DNA of 64,000 nucleotides. Origin: J054 sp965221985. GTDB taxonomy: Bacteria > Pseudomonadota > Gammaproteobacteria > Steroidobacterales > GCA-2729495. Shown here piece after piece: positions 33,521 to 41,670 of this stretch. The translations under genes and the position numbers were made by a program. The stretch covers positions 1,488,001 through 1,552,000 of the forward strand of contig OZ244928.1 of assembly GCA_965221985.1 (NCBI GenBank). The letters run 5' to 3'. Numbering within the stretch: the stretch's first letter is position 1; every line of letters begins with the position of its first letter. The notes beneath the pieces are model-generated. The model did not search any database and was not told the origin of the DNA. It was given only the letters and a program-made list of their open reading frames with translations.

Positions 33521-33603
33521 AATTTGGTGCCGGTCATTAGTTTTTTTGACTTGGACCTATGAAACTAGTGCCACTGCCGGTGGGCTAGTTATCCGGGGGC
33601 TAG
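33521..33603 (+). repeat. Dispersed ~100-nt repeat, copy 1
   Basis: Begins at GAAATTTGGTGCCGGTCATTAG and runs to GGGGGCTA. It is about 90% identical to copies at 35179-35270 and 56671-56765 but lacks a 9-nt TATTAGTTT duplication seen in those. Near its right side is an imperfect palindrome (AACTAGTGCCAC / GGTGGGCTAGTT). Copies 1 and 2 are in the same orientation and bracket the 33640-35161 module. Confidence 0.75.
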
Positions 33604-33639
33604 CCAACAGGAACTTAAAATGTTCGTTAGTTGGTTTTC

Positions 33640-34329
33640 TCATGAATTTTTGACAGTGTAGTCAAATAACCTCTGACGAACTCTTAACGCAGCCCACAAT
33701 AATGCGCCCTGGGCAAGCGTGTTAAAAATAATTTCACGAATCAGGCTCGGAAAGTATCTGTTTTCGAAGTCATTTTCCAATGGCAGAAATATAAACAATG
33801 CCGCCATAATGAAGTTTAGCGAGATAGCTGTAATTATCAGCAAGGATGATTTTTTATCCTTGAGAAAAAGAGCCAGCTTGCATGATAAGAACACAAACAC
33901 AATATTAGAAATCGTCATCGCCGACATTAAAACTGGCATCCAGTAGCGCTTTTCTCGGAGCCCAACAGCCAACATGACAAGAGCCAAAAGAAAGAGCGAT
34001 GGATAGAATATGGTTTGATAGCGCGAAGGATAAAAACATTCACCTCCAACAAGAACACGTCTTACCGAATAGACACATAAAGATAAGTAGTAATAACCCA
34101 GGCCTAGAAGAAAGAATTGGATATGGCTTTCAACATCAATCGCGAACCCATAACCACGAACCAGCAGGATGCCAGTAGCTTTATAAACACCACTGAGAAA
34201 AACCAGCAAGGCACCCAGACGAGCAAGGGCAACAAGATCAGGCGCGACCCTGCCTACCCAGTGTGAAATAAACCAGCCAGCGAGCCCGAAAAGAATCACG
34301 GGCAAATAATCAAGATACAGAAATATCAC
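33640..34329 (-). CDS. Membrane protein of unknown function (bracketed module)
   Basis: A 229-residue protein with about six or seven hydrophobic helices (YLPVILFGLAGWFISHWV, FFLLGLGYYYLSLCVYSV, and others) and short polar ends. It starts 1 bp after the stop of the adjacent hydrolase gene on the same strand, so they form a two-gene unit. Its AT content is visibly higher than that of the surrounding genes. With the ~100-nt direct repeats on each side, this suggests acquired DNA. I do not recognise the family. Confidence 0.6.
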   Translation of the reverse strand: MIFLYLDYLPVILFGLAGWFISHWVGRVAPDLVALARLGALLVFLSGVYKATGILLVRGYGFAIDVESHIQFFLLGLGYYYLSLCVYSVRRVLVGGECFYPSRYQTIFYPSLFLLALVMLAVGLREKRYWMPVLMSAMTISNIVFVFLSCKLALFLKDKKSSLLIITAISLNFIMAALFIFLPLENDFENRYFPSLIREIIFNTLAQGALLWAALRVRQRLFDYTVKNS

Positions 34330-34330
34330 A

Positions 34331-35161
34331 TTAATCAGTTAGTTCAGCATCAAGAATTCGTCCGAACCAGTCGAGCATCGCCTGGGCAATCATAGCTTGC
34401 TGTTCGTCGCGACTAATCGTTGCCTCTCTCTCCTCGGGCTCTGTACCTTCAAAAAATGCTACAAATGAATCCATCTCCTTGTACATACCGCCCACAGAGT
34501 CCCCGAACTGCCCATGATCTCCACCCGGGACAGGCACCCATTCAGTTGATTTTGGGTATAGGGGCTTTTTGACTTGGTAAATTTGTGGCAACTCCCCCTC
34601 CGGTGATGCGCGATGAATCAGCAAAGTGGGTACATCAGAATCCGAAAAATTGCTGGATTCAGGCGGATAGGCATCCAAAAAGATTAGCCCTGCCAGCTTG
34701 TCACCATTTTCAGACGCATAACGCCCGGCCATTGCCCCGCCGAGAGAGTGACCGGCCAGGAACCAGTGCTTTATGTTCGGATACGCCTGGTAAATGTCTT
34801 CAGCCCGATCAGGCGCCAGGAAGGCATAACCCAAAGGCATTTCCGGCGTTACAGCGAGATAACCCGCTTCGGCAACCTTGGTCATCACCCCCACATAACC
34901 ACGCACAGCGCTATGTGCCCCCGGATAAATAATCAAACCGGCAGTCGGCTCCGCAGTCGTGGGGCGTATCACAAACCAGTCACCATGCTCGACCTTCACA
35001 GCCGTATTGCTGTCGATCCTTTCCAGGGCTCTTATTGCATCGGGTCCCGGAACGCTTTTCTTGGTAATACCCATCCAGACCATCAACAATACTGGTATCA
35101 ACACAACTATTAAGGCACCAACTAAAACTTTCCAAACGACTCTATTAACTGCGATTTTCAT
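34331..35161 (-). CDS. Alpha/beta hydrolase with N-terminal anchor (bracketed module)
   Basis: A 276-residue protein. A hydrophobic N-terminus (VLVGALIVVLIPVLLMVWMG) anchors it. The oxyanion region is LIIYPGAHSAVRGY, the nucleophile GHSLGG (about Ser139), LIFLDAYPP and PTLLIHRASPEG follow, and GGDHGQFGD holds the His. It is an alpha/beta hydrolase_5-type protein related in outline to that at 30838-31569. The 33640-34329 membrane protein is directly downstream, and a ~100-nt repeat lies 17 bp upstream of its start. Confidence 0.8.
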   Translation of the reverse strand: MKIAVNRVVWKVLVGALIVVLIPVLLMVWMGITKKSVPGPDAIRALERIDSNTAVKVEHGDWFVIRPTTAEPTAGLIIYPGAHSAVRGYVGVMTKVAEAGYLAVTPEMPLGYAFLAPDRAEDIYQAYPNIKHWFLAGHSLGGAMAGRYASENGDKLAGLIFLDAYPPESSNFSDSDVPTLLIHRASPEGELPQIYQVKKPLYPKSTEWVPVPGGDHGQFGDSVGGMYKEMDSFVAFFEGTEPEEREATISRDEQQAMIAQAMLDWFGRILDAELTD

Positions 35162-35178
35162 AAAAGTCTTGCCTCCAG

Positions 35179-35282
35179 GAATTTGGTGCCGGTCATTAGT
35201 TTATTAGTTTTTTTGACTTGGACCTATGAAACTAGTGCCACTGCCAGTGGGCCAGTTATGCAGGGGCTATCCGGTGGTTATT
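35179..35282 (+). repeat. Dispersed ~100-nt repeat, copy 2
   Basis: About 104 bp starting GAATTTGGTGCCGGTCATTAG and ending GGCTATCCGGTGGTTAT. It differs from copy 3 (56671-56775) at one position or so. It starts 17 bp upstream of the hydrolase gene, on the opposite side of the module from copy 1. Confidence 0.8.
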
Positions 35283-35495
35283 GAAAACTATCGGGACGCC
35301 TACAATAACTCTGCATAAATCAAGGTGATTCGGCAAGTAACGCGCAGAGGCAATGTTGGGGTTCCTGCCAGTAGTCTTTTGTTTGGCTTGTCGAGATTAA
35401 TGACAATACGCGGTGGACATTGGTTGATTGAGAGCTAGAAAATCTAGCCAGCCACCCCTGGTGGCAGACAGCTCACCGGCATTCGTTACATCAAT
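35283..35495. other. Intergenic stretch after copy 2 of the repeat
   Basis: About 210 bp without an ORF or clear hairpin lies between the repeat and the amidohydrolase stop. No terminator is visible. Confidence 0.4.
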
Positions 35496-36950
35496 TCATC
35501 CAGCAAGGTGTGTTCTTGCCCACCGCTTTTCACATCGAATAACGGATGATTCAATTTCCGTACCGACAAAGAAATCTTCATTGAGATGAGTGTAAAAATT
35601 AACCGGATTGCTGAATGCTAAATCTTGAAAGTTTTCCGGGCTTAAAATGTCTTGTTCAACCAAGCGCAAGCTGTCCTGGACAACCGTCTTCATGTCCGTC
35701 ACATCCCAATGGCCTAAATCGGAGGAAAACATTGCCTTGAGTGCTTTTTCACCTGGCAGCCTGTCGGTATCGAACGCGCAAGCAGTCATCGGATCACCTG
35801 CGGCGCAGCCATAGTAGTAGTTGGGTACTAAACGGGCGAGCAAATCATCTCGATTGCGGAGGCCCGCTTCGGCGAAGTCATCAAGCTCGGTTAATCGTGG
35901 ATTCCGGGCTTGCAAGTCCTGCAGGGTTCGTTCGGCTAGCACCGCCCCGCCGTAGTCTTCGAATAGTTGCTTGAGCAAGGGGTATTGGATATGCGCCGGA
36001 TTGTATTGCTGAATCGCTTGCCGATTTCGCTTGGACCAGCGCTCTGCAATGCCGTTAACCATATTGGCTGCCCAACTGACGCCGCATTCTAAGAAGGCAA
36101 ACGGCAAGTCTGGAAAGCGGCGGGTCACCCCGCCAAAGAACATCGCTTTTGCCACTGCCTGGGCTGCCTCCGCAAAGTGGCCCGTGTGGCTAAACATCCA
36201 GTTACTGGTTGACCGGCGGGTTTGCACCCCTTGTCCTACCGCGTGCGAGGTCACTGGGATATTCAGCTCGATACATTTTGCCCACAGTGGGTCATAGTCA
36301 TACGGGCTGTCCAAAGCTAATGGATCTAGCCAAAACGCGTAGTCAGCGACATCTGGCGCCTGCGCTTGGACCGCGGCAATCGGTCGGCGGACGAGAGTTT
36401 GAAACATGGCGACTTTAAAGCCGAGTTCCCGCACGCAATATTCCAATTCCTCGATCGCTTCATCGGGCGTATGGCACGGAATCACCGCGGCCGGTGTCAA
36501 ACGAGTGTTCAGTCCAGCAAACAGTTCCGCAACCATCATGTTTTCTGCGCGACAAGCCGCCCGACGAACGTCCGCATCACTGATGTCTGGTAGCAGAAAG
36601 CCGATGGTCGGATAGACGACGGCAAAGTCGATGCCGATCTCAGGCAAGCGTTCGTGCAGTAGTTGCGGCAGCATTGCCGTGGCTCGATCAAACGTGTTTG
36701 CGGCTGGCGCGGCCCAAAACGATGGGCGCATCGTATTGTGATACAGGCGTTCAGCCGTTGTTTGGTCATACCACGATCGACTGTGCTGAGCTTTAAAGCT
36801 GGTCCAAGCACGCTGAGCCATATCGGTTCCGCCGACTTGGCGTAAGTAGTCGAATAAGACGGGCAGACACTCGATCAGATGGGCGTCGGTGTCAATGACT
36901 GGGTGCGAGAGCTTACCGAGAGAATCCGAAGGTGTTTCCAAGTGTGCCAT
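35496..36950 (-). CDS. Amidohydrolase_2/ACMSD-like metal-dependent hydrolase
   Basis: A 484-residue TIM-barrel protein. The N-terminal metal site is replaced by HPVIDTDAHLIE (D-x-H rather than H-x-H), and later His and Asp appear in VTSHAVGQG and SSDLGHWDV. The family includes decarboxylases and amidohydrolases of aromatic acid pathways (ACMSD, 2-hydroxy-aromatic decarboxylases). The length and the C-terminal LAFSNPVNFYTHLNEDFF, resembling other amidohydrolase-2 family members, are normal. The protein is cytoplasmic. The gene has no co-oriented partner close by. Confidence 0.8.
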   Translation of the reverse strand: MAHLETPSDSLGKLSHPVIDTDAHLIECLPVLFDYLRQVGGTDMAQRAWTSFKAQHSRSWYDQTTAERLYHNTMRPSFWAAPAANTFDRATAMLPQLLHERLPEIGIDFAVVYPTIGFLLPDISDADVRRAACRAENMMVAELFAGLNTRLTPAAVIPCHTPDEAIEELEYCVRELGFKVAMFQTLVRRPIAAVQAQAPDVADYAFWLDPLALDSPYDYDPLWAKCIELNIPVTSHAVGQGVQTRRSTSNWMFSHTGHFAEAAQAVAKAMFFGGVTRRFPDLPFAFLECGVSWAANMVNGIAERWSKRNRQAIQQYNPAHIQYPLLKQLFEDYGGAVLAERTLQDLQARNPRLTELDDFAEAGLRNRDDLLARLVPNYYYGCAAGDPMTACAFDTDRLPGEKALKAMFSSDLGHWDVTDMKTVVQDSLRLVEQDILSPENFQDLAFSNPVNFYTHLNEDFFVGTEIESSVIRCEKRWARTHLAG

Positions 36951-37361
36951 CAGTCAAGCGCTCAGTGTACAACACCAGACAATTACCTTGTTTGCAGTTT
37001 TGTTGCAAGCGCTAAAACACAATAGACGAGGCAAAAATGGACTTTGTGCAACAGCGATCAATTCGTTAGGCGCGTGACTGCAATCACTATCTAGTTGACT
37101 TTGGGAGTTCATAGACGGTGATCCCGCGTTGCCCGCTACCGATTAGTTTTTCCGCCTGTCAGCGTCGCATAGTCTTCGCTTGCATGCCGCTTGTGTTCTA
37201 GAAACAAAGCGACTAGGTTTATCTGCTAGTGACTGCGACGATGCCACCGATCTGGCAAAACGGGTGTCAATACCGCTTGATCCGGTTCTGATTGGTGACA
37301 TGGATGTAACCGTCGCTCACGTTTTTTTTGACCGGTTGCGAGGGCCATTCGAGTCTAGATC
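36951..37361. other. Divergent intergenic region, no gene seen
   Basis: About 410 bp between the minus-strand amidohydrolase and the plus-strand NRDE gene. It contains an inverted repeat around TTGCA-GTTTTGT-TGCAA (about 36993-37010) close to the amidohydrolase start that may be an operator. The one 66-codon frame in it lacks an RBS and family resemblance. Confidence 0.4.
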
Positions 37362-38168
37362 ATGTGTCTCATTGCACTAGCGCGGAACATTCACCCTGAT
37401 TATCCATTGATCCTGCTCGCCAATCGCGAGGCAGTCCATACGCGACCATCGCAGGCAGCGCACTGGTGGACGGATTTTCCCCAAGTGTTCGGCGGGCGAG
37501 ATCAGGTTGCTGGTGGCAGCTGGTTGGCCGTAAATCGGCACGGTCGGATCGCCGCAGTGTTGAATCTACTAGAATGGCCAAGAAGCCGACGGGGTACGCG
37601 CAGCCGCGGATTGTTGGTTAACGACTGCTTGGTTGGCAATCAAGCGACGGCCGAATGCTTAGCGCATATATGTGACTCTGCGAGTGGCTATGCGCCGTTT
37701 CGGTTGCTGGTGTGTGATGGACTGAATGCTTGGCTGCTTGATGCCAGCCAGTCGAATGATGTCGGGCACACGCACCTAGCAACTGGCTTGCACATCGTCA
37801 CGAGTTTGCCGGGTGGCGCGATCCCGGTCAGAGGACAGCGCTTACAGCATGGGTTTATGTCTCTGCTTCAACAGCAAACCGCGACGCTGCCGGCGTTGTT
37901 AGATCTGTTAGGTCCTGAGACCGCCGATGATCGTTCTACGCACACTAGCCTCAGCGAACAAACACAATCGGCATTGTTTGTCACCAATGATTTTTTTGGC
38001 ACCCGGGCGACCACGGTGGTGGGGGTTGATCACCACGGTGCATACCATTTCCACGAAAGGACCTACGATTCGCGGGGAAAATGTATTGGTGAGATAGGCG
38101 AGCGCTTTGCGCGTGCCTCAGCTCCTGTTTATGCAACGCGGTCTGAAACCATGGGTTGTCATGTATAG
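37362..38168 (+). CDS. TANGO2/NRDE-family protein
   Basis: A 268-residue protein. MCLIALARNIHPDYPLILLA followed by NREAVHTRP is the family's N-terminal signature, in which the Cys at position 2 is exposed as the first residue after Met removal (Ntn-hydrolase-like). GGSWLAVNRHGRIAAVLN and SRGLLVNDCLV follow. TANGO2-like proteins have been linked to haem handling or acyl metabolism, but their function is not settled. It precedes the AMP ligase on the same strand. Confidence 0.85.
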   Translation: MCLIALARNIHPDYPLILLANREAVHTRPSQAAHWWTDFPQVFGGRDQVAGGSWLAVNRHGRIAAVLNLLEWPRSRRGTRSRGLLVNDCLVGNQATAECLAHICDSASGYAPFRLLVCDGLNAWLLDASQSNDVGHTHLATGLHIVTSLPGGAIPVRGQRLQHGFMSLLQQQTATLPALLDLLGPETADDRSTHTSLSEQTQSALFVTNDFFGTRATTVVGVDHHGAYHFHERTYDSRGKCIGEIGERFARASAPVYATRSETMGCHV

Positions 38169-38230
38169 GCGCGCAACGATTGCACTGGGGCATTGGCGTT
38201 TTTTCTTTGCTAATTTGATACTTACGTACG

Positions 38231-39802
38231 ATGCCAAGCACTAAAGCAACACCAATGCTGTACTTCGGCAACGCCCAGCACGCGATCGCCGATCTCGAGC
38301 AACGCGGCGCCTGCGCGGCACAATCACTCCGACAACACGGTATTCAAGACGGCGCGGTGATCGCCCTGGTATTGCGCAACGAGCCGGCCTTTCTCGAAGC
38401 CTTAGTTTGCATACGCTGCTTGCATGCGATACGGGTATTGGTGCCGTGGCATCTGAGCGCTGCCGAGATGCACGCGATTTTTCAGGACGTGCAACCGCAA
38501 GTTGTCATTGGTCATGCGGACGTCATGGGAAAAATTACGGCAGCTTTGGTCGATGTGCCAAATTCGGTGACCATTACGGTTGAACCGCACCCGGTGCTAC
38601 GCCATCTGCTGGAGGGCGTGCGCCGCAAAGCGACTGGACGTGAATTAGAAACTGGCAGCCCGTGGACGGGGAAAGACGCCGGTAAATCCTTGGCGATATC
38701 GTGGGCTTACTTGATCGACGAGGCAGATCGAGCGCTATCGATTCCAACCACCGCGCCCCGGGTCATTGGGATCTCGTCCGGGTCTACCGGGCAACCAAAA
38801 ATTGTCCGTCACAGCGGGCCAGCGCAATGGGCGACGAGTTATTCTCGCCGCGCGTTTCATCGTCCCAAAATCCACACTTCCATCGTTACAGCACCACTAT
38901 TCCACGGTGCGCAGTACGGCGTGTTTAGCCAGGCTTGGTATAGCAACGCGGATATCGTGCTGCTGCCCAAGTTTGATGCGGTGGATTTCCTGACGCAAGT
39001 GGAACGTCACCGCGTCAATCATGCGTACTTGGTACCGACCATGTTCGTGCGCTTACTCCGGCGCAAGCCAAGTGAGCTCGCGCATTACGATGTCTCATCA
39101 TTAAACTACATACTACAAGCGGGTGCCTTGTGTTCAGTGGCCATCAAACAACGAATGATTGATTGGTTAGGGCCGGTTATCTGGGAAGCCTATGGCTGCA
39201 CGGAGTTGAGTACGATTTCCGTATGCTCCAGTCAAGAATGGCAGTCTCGCCCCGGAACGATTGGGCAGCCGTCGCGTCACGTCGTGATACTCGACAATGA
39301 CCTGAATGATTGTGAACCCGGGCAAGTTGGGCGCGTGTATGTCGATGTGTCTCAATCTTCCCGGCCAAACTATGAGGGGGTAGAGTTGATTCGGCATGCG
39401 CAACGCGACGCCCCGTTGTTGGGTCTTGGCGATGCTGGCTATCTAGATCAGGACGGCTATCTCTATTTAGTCGGGCGCACCGACGGTTTGATTAACACCG
39501 GTCGCGTCAAGGTATATCCCTTAGAGATCGAGACGGCGTTGTTGGAGCATCCGAATGTCCAAGATGCCGTCGTATTTGGCGTGCCGGATGAGGAGTACGG
39601 TCAGCGTATCGGCGCAGCCTTGGAACTAGGTGACAGTCAGCAATCACTTAACCCGAGCTTGACCGCGTTTCTAGACGACAGACTTTCAGCGCACAAGATC
39701 CCGGCGCAGCTGTGGCTATTTCACGAGCCGATTCGGTTAGAGTCTGGCAAACTCAATCGCCACGCGCTATCCCAACAAATTCCGGCATCTCTATTGCACT
39801 GA
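38231..39802 (+). CDS. AMP-dependent acyl-CoA synthetase/ligase
   Basis: A 523-residue ANL superfamily protein. The P-loop is ISSGSTGQPKIVRHSG, the A5 motif YGCTELSTISV, the A7/A8 region GDAGYLDQDGYLYLVGRTDG followed by NTGRVKVYPLEIETALLEHP, and the catalytic Lys near ESGKLNRHALS. All steps of adenylation and thioester formation appear possible. The substrate is not identifiable; an aromatic or fatty acid is likely. It lies 62 bp after the NRDE gene and may be co-transcribed with it. Confidence 0.85.
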   Translation: MPSTKATPMLYFGNAQHAIADLEQRGACAAQSLRQHGIQDGAVIALVLRNEPAFLEALVCIRCLHAIRVLVPWHLSAAEMHAIFQDVQPQVVIGHADVMGKITAALVDVPNSVTITVEPHPVLRHLLEGVRRKATGRELETGSPWTGKDAGKSLAISWAYLIDEADRALSIPTTAPRVIGISSGSTGQPKIVRHSGPAQWATSYSRRAFHRPKIHTSIVTAPLFHGAQYGVFSQAWYSNADIVLLPKFDAVDFLTQVERHRVNHAYLVPTMFVRLLRRKPSELAHYDVSSLNYILQAGALCSVAIKQRMIDWLGPVIWEAYGCTELSTISVCSSQEWQSRPGTIGQPSRHVVILDNDLNDCEPGQVGRVYVDVSQSSRPNYEGVELIRHAQRDAPLLGLGDAGYLDQDGYLYLVGRTDGLINTGRVKVYPLEIETALLEHPNVQDAVVFGVPDEEYGQRIGAALELGDSQQSLNPSLTAFLDDRLSAHKIPAQLWLFHEPIRLESGKLNRHALSQQIPASLLH

Positions 39803-40001
39803 CGTTTTTGCGACCTTATTCGGTTAGTAGGTGCATGTGGCGAGTAGTTCATTCAGAATTTAGATTGAAGTTATCGTTCCACGCTTAACTTAGCTTAGCA
39901 TGTTCGCTAGCTTACTATGGCTGCTAGGTAGCTGATGTTGCTTCCAAAAACGGCTGCAGTTTGGCCCTCCTCTTTTCGTCTTGCCCGACAAGCCGGCCGT
40001 G
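39803..40001. other. Intergenic region
   Basis: About 200 bp between convergent genes, with no clear terminator hairpin or ORF. Confidence 0.4.
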
Positions 40002-40439
40002 CTAGTTGGGCGCCTTGTCTTTGCCCTCGACTTCATCATTCGTGCGACTTAATTTGGGTCCCTTGACGAATTTACCTTTCATTCGATGACATCCACTCTT
40101 AAGCTGCTTGAGGCTGCCGTCTAAGAAAAACACAGTGCTCTCCTCAAGCTTGCATACCGCAACCGCGCGATGGCTGGGGCATTCACCTTTTTGAAATCGC
40201 ATTGAGTTGTTATTTTTTTCCTCGGCCGAAGCCCAATGGCGATCTTCCGGTTTGCTTGGCCAAACCGCGCATCCGGTCACGTCATCCGCAGTTTGACATA
40301 CCTCCAAAGAGCGACCAAGTGCCTGGCTATAGAGCATATAGGTACAATGTCCGTCATTCGCCAGAACATTCTGTGAGCTCATTAGTAGTACAGAGAAAAA
40401 CGCTGTTCGCAACTGACGTGAGATGGGGCTTATCTTCAT
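40002..40439 (-). CDS. Small exported Cys-containing protein
   Basis: The start at 40439 begins a signal peptide (MKISPISRQLRTAFFSVLLM) with GGAGTC just upstream; an alternative Met lies 12 codons further. The 145-residue protein has Cys in HCTYML, EVCQTA, TGCAVW, GECPSH, VCKLEE and SGCHRM, suitable for several disulfides. The C-terminus is basic. The family is not recognised; periplasmic location is inferred. Confidence 0.6.
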   Translation of the reverse strand: MKISPISRQLRTAFFSVLLMSSQNVLANDGHCTYMLYSQALGRSLEVCQTADDVTGCAVWPSKPEDRHWASAEEKNNNSMRFQKGECPSHRAVAVCKLEESTVFFLDGSLKQLKSGCHRMKGKFVKGPKLSRTNDEVEGKDKAPN

Positions 40440-40592
40440 AATTTTTGACTCCATTATTCTTGTACCAATTGGCAAATTAAAGTTTTACTCATAGCAAGCA
40501 GCTATTCGAGCGCGTTGATCCGAATCAAAGTATTGAAATAACCGCGTCGGAAATGCAAGGCTGCACTAAAGTTCAAAATTGGCCGATTAGAC

Positions 40593-41306
40593 TTACCGAT
40601 TAATATCCCATGTATTCAAATTGGCACGCGCGCGATCAACTATTTTGCTAATACAGCCTAATCGTGAGCCCGAGAACCAGATGCCTACGGAAAGATTCTT
40701 GTGCTCCATTAGCGTCATACAGTTTACATTCTTCAGGCCCTCGATTTCGCTACGTCCCTTAGGTCGCCAACAATAGGCAAGTGGCTCATCCGCTTCCAAA
40801 GAAGTGTTTTTCGCGTGGGCGCGAACTACCCGCCAAGCGTTGGCAGGTTGATACGAACCGATGCCGCGGAATAGCCCCGCAGCACGACCGGGATGAATGA
40901 CTTCGCGGTCTTGATTTTCTCTATCCAGGAATATCCTACCCTGCAATCTTCGAGGGAAATCTTCTACCACAGGGTCGGGTTGTGGTGATCCGAGCCAGAT
41001 TGCGAATTGGTCTGTCGCTGCGACAGAGTGGTGTGGGGCCGGGCCATCTTCATCAACTCTCAAGCCCAAGAGTGCCCATTGTGTTTCGGTGCTCGCATTT
41101 CTATTCGGTGCGTCTAGTGAGATTTCGACAATGTAGTCATCCGGTACCGAGAAACTATTTCCGGCAATTTTTAGCAACGTGACAGCAGCCGGACCCTGAA
41201 GCGCTTGGCCAAGATCCTGACGACTATCCGAGAAGAAAAATATAGCGAAAAGAGCAACGGCCGTCGCTCCAATTATGCGCAAGATCTTGTTCGAAAAAAT
41301 CGCCAT
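40593..41306 (-). CDS. Membrane-anchored protein of unknown function
   Basis: A 237-residue protein with one N-terminal hydrophobic segment (IIGATAVALFAIFFFSD). The rest is soluble, with VEISLDAP, DQFAIWLGSP and a C-terminal NCMTLMEHKNLSVGIWFSGS region resembling single-pass periplasmic proteins such as some type VI immunity or accessory proteins. This is only a structural impression. It lies divergent from the Rhs gene. Confidence 0.5.
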   Translation of the reverse strand: MAIFSNKILRIIGATAVALFAIFFFSDSRQDLGQALQGPAAVTLLKIAGNSFSVPDDYIVEISLDAPNRNASTETQWALLGLRVDEDGPAPHHSVAATDQFAIWLGSPQPDPVVEDFPRRLQGRIFLDRENQDREVIHPGRAAGLFRGIGSYQPANAWRVVRAHAKNTSLEADEPLAYCWRPKGRSEIEGLKNVNCMTLMEHKNLSVGIWFSGSRLGCISKIVDRARANLNTWDINR

Positions 41307-41670
41307 TGGGAAGAGAACAAATTTAGATAGGAGTTGTAAATGTCTCTCTTTAAAGAACTAGTTGCAATTGGTTATTCGCTGCTATGAATGGTTATTTTGC
41401 AATTGATATCACGTTTAGGATACAAAACAAAGGCGATGTGTGAAACATTGAAATGTTTTGGTAGTGGGTTGCGGCGGGCGCACAGAAGCAAGACCAAGCT
41501 TTTTGGGTTTTGGTCAATTAGTTAGAGCGATATCGGGCACTTCCGTAGACACTTCAAATTCACCTTCAGTTTGAACATGGCTCAAACTATTTACGTAGCA
41601 CATTGAAATACAGGGATTGAGAGTCAGAGTTTGTTGCGGGCAGATTGCACATCATTCGGGGGAAATCAAT
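41307..41670. other. Intergenic region upstream of the Rhs gene
   Basis: About 360 bp containing the promoter region of the giant gene. It is AT-rich (TTGCAATTG repeated twice) and includes a 16-codon frame from 41340 with an AGGAG ahead of it (MSLFKELVAIGYSLL) that could be a leader peptide or a gene remnant. No terminator is seen. Confidence 0.4.

Noticed and set aside
32947..33537. 196-codon minus-strand frame containing MEGVKRTVGSHPGIQ, and the similar 84-codon plus frame at 29032
   Set aside because: Both are translations of the stem-loop elements; the shared peptide comes from the conserved loop, and the arms change freely, so this is not protein conservation.
37180..37380. 66-codon frame before the NRDE gene
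   Set aside because: Overlaps the NRDE start in another frame and has no RBS or family.
41340..41387. 16-codon ORF (MSLFKELVAIGYSLL) with AGGAG upstream
   Set aside because: RBS is good but the peptide is very short and unrecognised; could be a leader peptide or gene remnant, not strong enough to list as a gene.
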